Below, piece by piece: positions 6,878-15,205 of a stretch of DNA of 41,670 nt; positions within the stretch are counted from its first letter, which is position 1; each line of letters starts with the position of its first letter. This DNA is from Aquibium carbonis (GTDB taxonomy: Bacteria; Pseudomonadota; Alphaproteobacteria; Rhizobiales; Rhizobiaceae). Location of the stretch: assembly GCF_003970795.1 (NCBI RefSeq), contig NZ_RWKW01000017.1, positions 1 through 41,670 on the forward strand, given 5' to 3'. Made by a program: the position numbers and the translations under genes. The notes under the pieces are model-generated. The model saw nothing but the letters and a program-made list of their open reading frames with translations, was not told the origin of the DNA and made no database searches.

Positions 6878-7305
6878 GGGACGGACCTTATGACCTCGGA
6901 GCGCCCGTCCGGGCTCATCCGCTTCCAGTAGACCGGCAGTCCGTTCGACCGCGTCTTCGCCTTGCGGATCAGAGGCAGGATCAGGCTCGGCGAATGGACC
7001 GCGATGATGGTCACGACGATCGCCTCGGCCTCGACCGCCGGCCGCAGGATGCCTTCGGAGGTCTTCCAGTCTTCCACGATCTGGCGCGACGTCAGGATCC
7101 AGCCCATGTAGCCGGCCAGTCGCTCGCGCTCGATGGCGAAGAGGCAGGTATTCTGGTCGATCTGGAACTGAACGCTGCGAACGATGCGCTCGAGCTCGAA
7201 GTCCTTGAAGGGCGGCGTCGCGGCCAGCAGGTCCATGGTCGAGGTGAACAGGACCGGACGCTCGAACGCTGTGTTGTCTACGATGTCGGCCAAACCGATC
7301 TCCAA
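6874..7305 (-). CDS. HlyC-like (RTX toxin acyltransferase fold) protein lacking the catalytic His
   Basis: About 143 residues. Residues 26-73 align without a gap to E. coli HlyC as I remember it (LLAATPPFKDF against LWASSPLHRNW; LAGYMGWILTS against VAYCSWANLS), and VEDWKTSEG matches the AEDWTSGD region. HlyC-type enzymes move fatty acyl groups from acyl carrier protein to lysines of RTX toxins and have a GNAT-like fold. Here the catalytic His position is Phe33, so the classical mechanism should not work. The TTG start at 7305 is the least certain point; there is no clear ribosome site. It sits between P450 (24 bases upstream) and hydrolase (4-base overlap), with no RTX toxin adjacent. The alignment is from memory, not a search. 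Confidence 0.45.
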   Translation of the reverse strand: MEIGLADIVDNTAFERPVLFTSTMDLLAATPPFKDFELERIVRSVQFQIDQNTCLFAIERERLAGYMGWILTSRQIVEDWKTSEGILRPAVEAEAIVVTIIAVHSPSLILPLIRKAKTRSNGLPVYWKRMSPDGRSEVIRSVP

Positions 7306-7328
7306 TCCGTCAACGGAACCCTGTGTCG

Positions 7329-8474
7329 TCAGTGCAGCGGCCTGAACCGGATGCTTTCCCAGGTGGCTGGATTGAGCGTCAAGCCGTAGTCGAATGCAAG
7401 CCGCGCGATCGGCTGTTCGATCTGGAAATTCTCGGTCAGGTGAAGCACGGCCTCGCGAATCTCGTCCGCCGCCAGCCGGGCGCCCGCACAGGTGCGCGGG
7501 CCATGGCTGAAGGGGATGAAGGCGCCGTGCCTGTAGGTCTTCTCCCGGAACTCCCGCCGGCGATAGTCGAACAGGAACGGGTCGTCCCAGTTGCGCGCAT
7601 CGTGATGGACGCCGATGATCGAGATCATGACCGGGCGCCCCTTCGAAAAGCGCCGCCGACCGATGGTCACGTCGGCTTCGGGCGTGCGGACCAGCAGCGG
7701 AACCGCCGGGAAGCGCCGCATGATCTCGTTGATGAAGACGCCGACCAGTTCGCGCCGTTCAGCCCGATCCTGCTGGCGCAGTATGGCCTGGTACTGAGCC
7801 CCGCGTCCCAGCAGTTCCATGCACCAGAGGATGGTCGAGGCCGTCGATTCGACGCCTCCGAAGAGCAGCATGGCGAGTTCCTCGAGGGTCTTGCGCTCGT
7901 CCCCGAGGCGCTCGATCCCGGCGGAGACCATCGGGAAGCCGGCCGGAAGGATGGCGCCGAGTTCGTCGAGCAACGGATCCTTCCGCGAGGCGATCACGTC
8001 CGCGCCCGGCGCTCCCGCCAGCGTGAGGAGCTGCAGTTCCTGGACGAAGACCCGAATCCGCTCGACCCAGTCGACGAAGCCCTCGGGAACGGCATCGCAG
8101 CCGAACATCCGGAAAAGATTGCCCGCGGCATAGGAAATGACATGGCCCCGCAGGCCCTTGCCGCCGAAGTCGACGTCGCGATGAAAGGCGCCGGCCGCGG
8201 CCTTGCTCATCTCGTCGGAGAAAGCGGCAGCCTTCACGCCGCCGAAATAGGGCTGCGAGAGGCCACGCCTCGCGTGCCAGTCCTCGCCATCCGTGTTGAA
8301 GCGGCTGAGCGTGAAGTCGCTGATCAGTCCATAATCCTTGCGGAAGATCTCGCTGCGAACGATTTCGGCGACGATCGCGTCGTCGGCGACGATGTCGCCA
8401 TCTGCTTCCCCGGCGCGGCTCTGCCGCTCGGCCTCTGCATAGAGCCGGAGAATCAGTTGTTCGGTGATACGCAT
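7329..8474 (-). CDS. Cytochrome P450
   Basis: A 381-residue soluble bacterial P450, a heme monooxygenase. The I-helix oxygen-activation motif is GGVEST (206-211), ExxR is E250-IMR-R253, and the heme loop is FSHGPRTCAG with ligand Cys329. The usual F-x-x-G-x-x-x-C pattern is kept. Length is slightly short, and the N-terminus lacks the common PxxPxPxG entry. It is the first gene of a four-gene operon with the HlyC-like protein, the hydrolase and the dehydrogenase. Redox partners (ferredoxin, reductase) are not in the window. The substrate is unknown. The ATG at 8474 has only a weak G-rich ribosome site. Confidence 0.92.
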   Translation of the reverse strand: MRITEQLILRLYAEAERQSRAGEADGDIVADDAIVAEIVRSEIFRKDYGLISDFTLSRFNTDGEDWHARRGLSQPYFGGVKAAAFSDEMSKAAAGAFHRDVDFGGKGLRGHVISYAAGNLFRMFGCDAVPEGFVDWVERIRVFVQELQLLTLAGAPGADVIASRKDPLLDELGAILPAGFPMVSAGIERLGDERKTLEELAMLLFGGVESTASTILWCMELLGRGAQYQAILRQQDRAERRELVGVFINEIMRRFPAVPLLVRTPEADVTIGRRRFSKGRPVMISIIGVHHDARNWDDPFLFDYRRREFREKTYRHGAFIPFSHGPRTCAGARLAADEIREAVLHLTENFQIEQPIARLAFDYGLTLNPATWESIRFRPLH

Positions 8475-8484
8475 CCAGGCCCCG

Positions 8485-8523
8485 GCTCACCGTGAGCGGC
8501 CATCGCGAAGGAAGCGATGGCCG
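8485..8523. promoter_or_regulatory. Two inverted repeats in the P450 / outer-membrane-protein divergent region
   Basis: GCTCACCGTGAGC (8485-8497) is a 6-base-arm palindrome with one central base. It abuts a perfect 10-base-pair hairpin, CGGCCATCGC/GCGATGGCCG, with a 7-base loop (8497-8523). Both lie within 50 bases of the P450 start, in the 5' untranslated region or over its promoter. They could be an operator for an unseen regulator or an RNA hairpin. The rest of 8475-8720 shows no gene. Confidence 0.4.
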
Positions 8524-8720
8524 ACGTCGGCGGGCATCGATTAGCGCAGGAATCGAGGGCCAGGCAATATGAAGCCGCACGCTTGTTCCGCGGCTGTTGC
8601 ACTTCCGCCACGCCCCGAAAATTTTCATCGGCCCATCCTCGCCCGACGCGCACGGGACTTGTGTCCTCTTCGGACGGCGCGCATGGTCTGACCACAAATC
8701 TCTGATGCGGGAAGAGAATC

Positions 8721-9614
8721 ATGGAACGTCGCGACGGCATGTCTGGAAGAACGATCAAGCTGGTTGCCGCGGGTGCGGCCGTGGTGGCCGGGCCGGCCGT
8801 TGCTTCTGCGGAAAGCAGCTATCCTTCTCTGGAAATCATGACCGAGGGCGGGTTGACCCTGTCCGACTATTCGAAGGCGATCGGCAAGGTGGGCGGCGGC
8901 CCGCTGTCCTTCGACAACGACATCGGCGGCTATGGTTCGATCTCGGTCGGCCGGGCGTTCGATGCGACCTCGCCCTATGATTGGCGCATCACGGGCACCG
9001 TGACGCAGTTCCTCGACAACGACGTCAGCTACAGCGACTCCTTCAACGGCGGCGTCGGGTCTGCCGGACTGAACACCGGTTTCGGCATGCAGACGCTCGA
9101 CTTCGACATCGGGCGCCGGACGAAGCAGGACAATTTCGAGGCTCGTTTCTTTGCCGGCGTTCGAGGCATGCATCTGAAGCAGGAACAGGGGCTCTCCTTC
9201 TCGGCTTTCGACGCCGACAACTCCTACGCCACAAGCAAGGTCGGCACGACGGAGTTTCTCGGTGTCGGCCCGCGTGTCGGCGTGGATGCCCGCTATGGCG
9301 GCACCTGGGGCGTGGTCGGCGCGGTCTCCGGCTCGGCCATCTATGGCCGCCGCAAGACCAGCCTCAGCTTCGAATACCAGGCGAGCTACGAGGATGAGCA
9401 GTACGGCCCCTACCAGTTTGGCGGCAGCGCCAGCGAGAACGACTGGCTGGCGGAGATCACGGCATCGGCCGGCGTGTCCTACAAACCCAATGAGGGGACC
9501 GAGGTGATCATCGGCTATCGCGGCCAGCAGCTTTGGAACGTGACGTCCGAGAACTTCGGGGAAGACGACATCCTCATCCATGGTCCCTTCGTCGGCCTCA
9601 AGCTGAAGTTCTAG
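8721..9614 (+). CDS. Outer-membrane beta-barrel protein, Lpg1974-like
   Basis: A 297-residue protein with a signal peptide (hydrophobic segment about 12-28, VAAGAAVVAGPAVASAE). The mature part has alternating amphipathic strands and many Gly/aromatic residues (GGYGSISVGRAFD, YDWRITGTVTQFLDND, ARFFAGVRGMHLKQEQ) and ends in KLKF, a C-terminal aromatic typical of barrels. It resembles the Lpg1974 family of pore-forming outer-membrane proteins. The ATG at 8721 follows GGGAAGAG. It opens a plus-strand operon (next start 22 bases on) and diverges from the P450 operon. It may export or admit the product of the cluster; this is inference from position only. Confidence 0.78.
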   Translation: MERRDGMSGRTIKLVAAGAAVVAGPAVASAESSYPSLEIMTEGGLTLSDYSKAIGKVGGGPLSFDNDIGGYGSISVGRAFDATSPYDWRITGTVTQFLDNDVSYSDSFNGGVGSAGLNTGFGMQTLDFDIGRRTKQDNFEARFFAGVRGMHLKQEQGLSFSAFDADNSYATSKVGTTEFLGVGPRVGVDARYGGTWGVVGAVSGSAIYGRRKTSLSFEYQASYEDEQYGPYQFGGSASENDWLAEITASAGVSYKPNEGTEVIIGYRGQQLWNVTSENFGEDDILIHGPFVGLKLKF

Positions 9615-9636
9615 CGGCACCTTTCGCCCGGAATCG

Positions 9637-10464
9637 ATGGTGGCTTCGGATCGACGGGAACATCGTTTCCAGAACCGCGGCACGACGGTAGCCTACAGGA
9701 CCATCGGCGACGGTGGTCCTGTTTTCGTTTTCCTGCATGGCTTCCCGGACTTCTGGGAAAGCCTGATGCCCCTTGCCGAGCGGATCAACCCGACCGGTAC
9801 GAGCGTGTTTCTCGATCTGCGCGGATACAACGCGGCCGGACAGCCCGACGAGCCCGGGGCCTACGGCATCGTCGCCGTGGCCAGCGACGCGGCCGCATTG
9901 GCCAGGGCGCTCGGCCACCGCGACATGATCTTCGTCGGCCATGACTGGGGCGGCGCCGTCGCGTGGTGGCTCTGGATGCAGGGCGCCGCCGGGTATCGCG
10001 GCTACGTCTCGATCAGTGCGCCGCATCCGTCCGCCTTGCTGGCCGGCATGCAGGACGACGGGCAATGGCAGGCATCGGCCTATGCGCGCGCGATCGCCGC
10101 CGACGGCGGACGCACCGGTTTCGACCGGATGCAGCTGGCGCAGTGGTGCGAGGATCCGTCCCACCGGGCACGGCTCGTCGCTGCGCTGGAGCGGTCGTCC
10201 GCCTTCGCCATGGCCAGCTATTATGCCCGGAACTACCCAAACGCGCGTGATGCGCGACTGGATGGACTGCCGGCCGGGCGAACGCCATTCCTGCTGGTCT
10301 ACGGCGCGACCGACCCTTACATGATGGCCGACACCTTCGAGCGGTCGAGGGCCCTTGGTGGAGACCGGGTCTCGGTCGCGGCCGTCGAGGGAGGCCATTT
10401 CGTCCATTTTTCCCAGACCGCGGCGGTTTCGGAATCCATCAAGCGCTGGCTCGACCATGTCTGA
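9637..10464 (+). CDS. Epoxide-hydrolase-like alpha/beta hydrolase
   Basis: A 275-residue alpha/beta hydrolase whose nucleophile is Asp, not Ser: GHDWGG at 101-106 with Asp103. HGFPD at 34-38 (the HGxP oxyanion motif) and the candidate base His254 in EGGHFVH complete the active site. SISAPHPS after the nucleophile strand is typical of epoxide hydrolases and fluoroacetate or haloalkane dehalogenases. Opening of an epoxide is the likeliest reaction, and an oxygenase for making one (the P450) lies in the neighbouring operon. The gene overlaps the next start by 8 bases. Confidence 0.82.
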   Translation: MVASDRREHRFQNRGTTVAYRTIGDGGPVFVFLHGFPDFWESLMPLAERINPTGTSVFLDLRGYNAAGQPDEPGAYGIVAVASDAAALARALGHRDMIFVGHDWGGAVAWWLWMQGAAGYRGYVSISAPHPSALLAGMQDDGQWQASAYARAIAADGGRTGFDRMQLAQWCEDPSHRARLVAALERSSAFAMASYYARNYPNARDARLDGLPAGRTPFLLVYGATDPYMMADTFERSRALGGDRVSVAAVEGGHFVHFSQTAAVSESIKRWLDHV

Positions 10465-11284
10465 CAAAACGCCGGAAATCTCGTTCGTCACGACCTGCAA
10501 GGGTCGGCTCGAGCACCTGAAGCAGACGTTGCCGCAACTGGCGGCGTTCGACGGCTGCGAGGTCGTGGTGGTCGACTTCGATTGCCCGGACGGCACGCGC
10601 CATCATGTCCGGGCGAATTTTCCCGCGGTCGAAGTCGTGGAGATCGACGAGCGCCCGCTCTTCAACGCGTCGCAGGCACGCAACGCCGGCGCCGCCCGCG
10701 CCCGCGGCGCGAAGCTCGTCTTCGTCGATGCCGACATCGTGCTTGCGCCCGAATTCGTCGACATGGTGGCGCAGATTCCCGCCGGGCGCTACGCGGAGTT
10801 CGATTTCCGCAACGACGTGCGCGGAACCTGCGTCATCGACCGGACCGCGTTCGACGAGGTGGCGGGCTATGACGAGGTGATGCAGGGCTACTGCGGCGAG
10901 GACGTCGATCTCTATCATCGGCTCCATCTGATGGGATACCAGCGCCATGTCCTGCCGCAGGCGGGCATTGCCCGGGTGATCGAGCACTCAAACGACGAAC
11001 GCGTCGCCAATTACGGGGTCGGGCGGAAGCTCTCCTTCGCCAAGGGTAAGCTCTACCGCGAGATCAAGAGCCTGCTCATGCGCTTCGAGATGAAGGCCGA
11101 CATCGACATTCGCTTCCGCCGGGAACTGTGGAAACGCGTCGACGACCTGTTCCGCTCGAAGGACGTCTTCAGCGACGGCGCCTTCATCGAAATCCCGCTG
11201 CCCAAGATCGAATCGCCGCCGTTCATCGCCAACTGTTCCTTCGAGCGCTCGCTGCGCTTCACGGTGAAGGTCGACCTGAGTTGA
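10457..11284 (+). CDS. Family 2 glycosyltransferase
   Basis: A 275-residue GT-A fold glycosyltransferase without membrane segments. The nucleotide-sugar binding strand is VVVVDFDCPDG near 37-46, the DxD-type motif DAD is at 91-93, and GYCGEDVDLYHRL carries the catalytic ED pair. The arrangement recalls the galactosyltransferase/chondroitin-synthase-like C-terminal domain family. The ATG at 10457 overlaps the hydrolase stop, and its own stop overlaps the TTG of the sulfotransferase, so three consecutive genes are translationally coupled. It probably adds a sugar to a cell-surface or small-molecule acceptor that is then sulfated. Confidence 0.82.
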   Translation: MSDKTPEISFVTTCKGRLEHLKQTLPQLAAFDGCEVVVVDFDCPDGTRHHVRANFPAVEVVEIDERPLFNASQARNAGAARARGAKLVFVDADIVLAPEFVDMVAQIPAGRYAEFDFRNDVRGTCVIDRTAFDEVAGYDEVMQGYCGEDVDLYHRLHLMGYQRHVLPQAGIARVIEHSNDERVANYGVGRKLSFAKGKLYREIKSLLMRFEMKADIDIRFRRELWKRVDDLFRSKDVFSDGAFIEIPLPKIESPPFIANCSFERSLRFTVKVDLS

Positions 11285-12111
11285 CGCGTCTCGACATACA
11301 CCAGCTGGTCTCGCCGCATTTCGACAGGGATGAGGGACCGGCGCGGAAGGCCATCTATCTGTGCACCACGCCGCGCACGGCCAGTTTCACGCTTTGCCGC
11401 TACATGGTGGGGCAAGGCTGGGGCATCCCCAACGAGTACTACAGCCCGCATGTCGCCAGGATACTGGCCGCGCGGTGGGGTGTCGCCGGCGATCTGCGGA
11501 CCGACGAAGCCGCGCGCGTCGCCTATGGACAGGAACTCCTGCGCCGTCGCGCCGCCGGGGGCTTCTTTGCCGCGAAGCTGATGGCCGCCCAGACGCGGTT
11601 CTTCAACCAGGTGCATCCCTATGGCTTCGACGCGACGGTGGAGAACCATTTCATCCATCTACACCGCGACGGCTTTGCCGCGCAGGTGGCCAGTCTCGTC
11701 GCGGCGGCGAACACCAACCGGTGGTCCTTCTCCGACGCGAAAACGAGTGTCCGCATTCTCGACCTTCGCCTCGATCGCGAGTCCGTCGAACGTGCCTGCA
11801 GGCTGGTGATCAACAGCGAGCGGTTCTGGATGATGGCGTTTGCGGAGCAGGGCATCCGGCCGCTCGAGGTGTCGACCGAAGCGCTCGTGACCGATCCGCG
11901 CGGGGTCGTCGAATCGATCGCCGAGCGGATCGGCCGCCCCGTCAACGAGGCGGTCCTCTCGGACCTGATCGGGCAGGAACGGGGAAACGCCTATCCGGTG
12001 GACCGCGCGCTCAAGCAGGACATCATCACGACCTATGGCGACGTGCTGGAGCGTTTCGCAGCCGAACGCCGGGCTGCCTACGAACCAGGAGCGGCGGCCC
12101 CGCGGCCGTAG
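11281..12111 (+). CDS. Stf0-type sulfotransferase
   Basis: A 276-residue PAPS-dependent sulfotransferase. The 5'-phosphosulfate loop is CTTPRTASFTLCR at about 28-40, followed by GIPNEYY, the pattern of Stf0 (trehalose 2-sulfotransferase) and rhizobial LPS/Nod-factor-like sulfotransferases. The second PAPS site is likely around RLVINSERFWMMAFAEQG. The start is TTG at 11281, overlapping the glycosyltransferase stop as TTGA. Sulfation of a sugar hydroxyl is expected. No PAPS-synthesis genes are in the window, so it must draw on general sulfate activation. Its stop is two bases from that of the convergent pyruvyl-transferase-like gene. Confidence 0.8.
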   Translation: MTRLDIHQLVSPHFDRDEGPARKAIYLCTTPRTASFTLCRYMVGQGWGIPNEYYSPHVARILAARWGVAGDLRTDEAARVAYGQELLRRRAAGGFFAAKLMAAQTRFFNQVHPYGFDATVENHFIHLHRDGFAAQVASLVAAANTNRWSFSDAKTSVRILDLRLDRESVERACRLVINSERFWMMAFAEQGIRPLEVSTEALVTDPRGVVESIAERIGRPVNEAVLSDLIGQERGNAYPVDRALKQDIITTYGDVLERFAAERRAAYEPGAAAPRP

Positions 12112-12113
12112 GG

Positions 12114-13223
12114 CTATTCGCCGAACACGGCGGCGTGCAGGCTGGCCTTCTGCCGGTCGACATGGCGCCGCAGCCGCGCGGTCACGACCGCCTGGTGATT
12201 CGTGTCCCCCACCGTCTCGAGGCATTGCCGGGCCAGGTCCTTCACGGTCTTGTCGCTGGACGAGGTGAGATGGATGATCTCCTGGTGCACCAGATTGCGG
12301 CGCGCGAAATGCTGGCTCATCAGGATTTCCTTCTTCTTGTCGGCGAGCGTCGTTTCGGTGGCCGCCGTGCCGCGCGCAAGGCAGAGCAGCGGAACACCCT
12401 CGCGCAGCGCCGTCACCGCGACATGATAGATGTCGGTCACCACGAATGCGGCGCTGCGAATGTCGAGAATCTTCTGGTCGATCTCCAGCGGCTGCGTCCG
12501 GTCAAGCCAGCCCAGATCATGGGTGCTTCGCCCGGCCATTCCCGCGAGCAGTTCGGTGAACCCCTTGTAGAGCATCGTCGAGCCCGAGCGGCCGAAGGCG
12601 TGGACGACGCGCCCCGACTGCTCGTGGCGCTGCTCGCCCGCCGCCTCGCGCGTCTTGAGGAAGAAGGCGCAGTCGCACCCCAGATAGTCGCGACCGTCGC
12701 CGACGAGCTGCGCGGCAAAGCCTGCCGACAGGACGTCTCGCAGCCGAACCAGCCGTGCATTCGCGTAGAGCGCCGAGAGCGCGGCCGTGTAGCGGGCATC
12801 GACGAGATCGGTGCCGGTGAGCGCATAGACCGTGGAGCCGAAGATGATCGACTTGCGCTGGAGATCGACCCGACCCTCCAGCATGATCCGCTCGTACCAG
12901 GCATCGAGCACCGCCGAGGGGGCGCTTGCCGCGCCGCTTCTGGTCATTCGTGGCACGACATCGCAAAGAATGTAGTTCTTCCAGTGCAGGAAGTCGCCCC
13001 AGAACAGGATTCGGTCGTAGCCGTCGAGCCGGTCGGCGCGGTCGAGGCGATTGTAGTCGATCGAGATGTAACCGAGGTCGAGCGTGAAGGCCTTCTCCAG
13101 GCAGAAGAAGTCGATGTCGCACGCGACGCCGGCGTCCTGGAGGACGTCGACCAGCGCCCGGTCGACGGTGATCATGCCGGGATTGGCCAGGAAGGGAAAG
13201 GCCGAGACGACGGCGATCCTCAT
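12114..13223 (-). CDS. Polysaccharide pyruvyl transferase-like protein
   Basis: A 369-residue cytosolic protein resembling the polysaccharide pyruvyl transferase family (CsaB/WcaK-like), which transfers pyruvate ketals to surface sugars and has a GT-B-like shape. Supporting stretches are MRIAVVSAFPFLANPG at the start, YDRILFWGDFLHWKNYILCDVVPR, SGRVVHAFGRSGSTMLYKG, and FVVTDIYHVAVTALREGVPLLCLARG (the typical late 'seen/hidden' motif region). The ATG at 13223 has GGGAG 7-8 bases upstream; the longer upstream frame is not coding-like. It follows the carrier-thioesterase gene on the same strand after 254 bases in which I see no gene. The substrate is unknown. Confidence 0.55.
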   Translation of the reverse strand: MRIAVVSAFPFLANPGMITVDRALVDVLQDAGVACDIDFFCLEKAFTLDLGYISIDYNRLDRADRLDGYDRILFWGDFLHWKNYILCDVVPRMTRSGAASAPSAVLDAWYERIMLEGRVDLQRKSIIFGSTVYALTGTDLVDARYTAALSALYANARLVRLRDVLSAGFAAQLVGDGRDYLGCDCAFFLKTREAAGEQRHEQSGRVVHAFGRSGSTMLYKGFTELLAGMAGRSTHDLGWLDRTQPLEIDQKILDIRSAAFVVTDIYHVAVTALREGVPLLCLARGTAATETTLADKKKEILMSQHFARRNLVHQEIIHLTSSSDKTVKDLARQCLETVGDTNHQAVVTARLRRHVDRQKASLHAAVFGE

Positions 13224-13477
13224 GGCGCGTCTCCCGCAGCGATGCTTGTCCGGGCGGTCGGCCGACGGAGCCCGCGTCCCCATTCTGATGTCAGTCGTTG
13301 CATGTGACGCCGAGTTCCCGCACGGGCGAGCCATCCTCGAAGGAGGCGCCCGCCAAGCGCATGCTGCCTTCCCCGCGCGCCGCAGACAAGCGGTATCGAT
13401 GGCGCTTGGCGGCGGGGCCGTGGGGCGCAACGCGAGGCGGCTTCGTGCCGGCAAGTTCGCGGGCGAGGCCGGAACCG

Positions 13478-14752
13478 TCAGCCGGCCACGGGTTGGCCTT
13501 CGATCATGGCAGAAGGTCGCGTCGACGGGTCCGACCCGGCAACGGTCCCTTCATGGACGATCTTCTGGATGAGGATCGCCGTTTCGGGGGAGGAAACGGC
13601 ATCGCCGTGGGTTTCGCCCGACATGACCACCCGCCGGTTGGGCAGCAGACGGTTGATCGGGTAGTCCGGATCATCGAACGGCGCCGATCGCGCGAGGCTG
13701 GAGATGAAGGTGAACGGATAGTCGGACGGGCTCGGCGCATAGGATCGATAGGCGAGCTTGAGGCTCGCGGACGTGACCGCCGCAGCCTCGCTCGCGTAGA
13801 CATCGGCCATCGAAGCGGCGTCCATGCCCGGCGATCCCTGCTCCGGCGAAGCGTCCAAGGCCTTCAGCTTCGAGGCGGCGCGCTTTTCGTTGCGACGGCG
13901 CATCCGCGAGACCAGATGGCGGTGGACGGCTGGATCGTCGAGCGCCGCTGAACCATCGACGTGCCGGAAACTGCCGGTGCTGACGAAAAACCTGATCCGA
14001 CGCGTGAGGGCGCGCCCCGCATTGATGAGGCCCACGGCAGAATCCGGAAGCATGGGCAGCCGCAGCGTTCCGATCCGGGGCCGCTTCAGGCTGTAGTCCT
14101 TGCGCATGCCCAAGGGAAGATTGGTATCGACGAGGACGACGCTTCGCGGCACGAGCCCCTGGCGCTGCATCTGCTTGACGAGCTCGACGGCAATCCAGCC
14201 GCCAGCGCAATAGGCAACCAGGTTCCACGGTGGCCCCGGCTGGATTTCCAGGATGGAGCGGAGATAGTCCGCGGCGATCTTCTCGACGCTTCCAAGCGGA
14301 GCGGCCGTCCCGTCATAGCCCCGCGCCTGGAAGAGGTAGACCGGCTGTTCGGGATCGAGAGCGGCGCGGAAACGCGGCTGCAGGAACACGATGCCCGCCG
14401 CGCCATGGATCATGAACAAGGGTGCGCGCTTCCCGCCGGGATTGACCGCGATGACGTTGGCGGGAAGCTTCGCGCCTCCGGCCGCGTTCGAGGCGACGAA
14501 GCTCGCCAGGAGCCTGCGCGGCGTGCAGAGATCGGCCAGCTGGCTTTCGCGGAGCTTCACGCCGAAGGCGGCATGCACGGATGTGACCATCGTCGTGGCC
14601 AGGAGCGAGTCGCCGCCGAGTTCGAAGAAGTCGTCGTCGAGCCCGACGCGGTCCAGATCGAAGACCTCGGCCCAACAATGGAGCATCCGCGTTTCCGCTT
14701 CCGAGGATGCGGCCACGTAGGGAGCCGACAGCTCCATCGATTCCCGGTTCAT
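13478..14752 (-). CDS. Carrier protein - thioesterase didomain (NRPS-like)
   Basis: A 424-residue protein. A peptidyl carrier domain (about residues 15-88) has the phosphopantetheine site DDDFFELGGDSLLATT, Ser49. It is joined to an alpha/beta thioesterase domain (about 95-424) with the oxyanion region MIHGAAG (114-120) and nucleophile elbow AYCAGG, so the nucleophile is Cys162 instead of the usual Ser. A late SGETHGDAV supplies the His. There is no condensation or adenylation domain. It would accept an acyl or aminoacyl group from a separate ligase, such as the divergently encoded one at 15206, and release or transfer it. I took the ATG at 14752 over a GTG at 14764. Confidence 0.88.
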   Translation of the reverse strand: MNRESMELSAPYVAASSEAETRMLHCWAEVFDLDRVGLDDDFFELGGDSLLATTMVTSVHAAFGVKLRESQLADLCTPRRLLASFVASNAAGGAKLPANVIAVNPGGKRAPLFMIHGAAGIVFLQPRFRAALDPEQPVYLFQARGYDGTAAPLGSVEKIAADYLRSILEIQPGPPWNLVAYCAGGWIAVELVKQMQRQGLVPRSVVLVDTNLPLGMRKDYSLKRPRIGTLRLPMLPDSAVGLINAGRALTRRIRFFVSTGSFRHVDGSAALDDPAVHRHLVSRMRRRNEKRAASKLKALDASPEQGSPGMDAASMADVYASEAAAVTSASLKLAYRSYAPSPSDYPFTFISSLARSAPFDDPDYPINRLLPNRRVVMSGETHGDAVSSPETAILIQKIVHEGTVAGSDPSTRPSAMIEGQPVAG

Positions 14753-15205
14753 CTGACGTCCCACCCGCTACCGCCCGGAGGCGGACGAACCTGCCTGAGC
14801 CTGGCACAAGAAAACGCGGCACCCCTGCCGGTCCAAGTTTCAATCCCATCAGGGGAAACACGTCGACGATCGTTCGTCTTTCCCCTGCCCCCGCTTCGAA
14901 CGATAGCGGCCACGCATGACTGCAACAACCCGTCCCGTGACGTTTTGGTGGTCATGCCATGTACAAAACACATCTTTCACGAGTGGAGAGCCCGAATGGG
15001 TCGCGTCAATTTCCCAACCGGAAACCCATGTCCATGCCGACGCGGCGACCGCCGACATATTCGCTCTATTCTGACTGGCCCTGACGACGAGCCATCCCGG
15101 CTTCGAAAAACTTGTCCTCGTCGACCGATTGCCTCTGCCAGGGCACGACGATATGGGTTTCCGGTTCGTATCGTGTCGGTCAGACCTCATTGATCGGAGC
15201 ATCCA
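14753..15205. promoter_or_regulatory. Divergent control region with two large inverted repeats
   Basis: This 453-base gap holds no gene I can support. At 14850-14887 there is a perfect 9-base inverted repeat (CAGGGGAAA/TTTCCCCTG). Nested inside it is GACGA/TCGTC with a TCGT loop, which extends the 3' arm directly. At 15146-15178 CGACGATA faces TATCGTGTCG (two bulged bases). The first lies about 100 bases before the carrier-thioesterase start and the second just before the ligase start, so both are placed like operators or 5' UTR structures. No convincing -35/-10 pair was found. Confidence 0.4.

Noticed and set aside
13224-13477. Possible small gene between the carrier-thioesterase and pyruvyl-transferase-like genes
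   Set aside because: Open frames here lack ribosome sites and read as Arg/Pro-rich filler.
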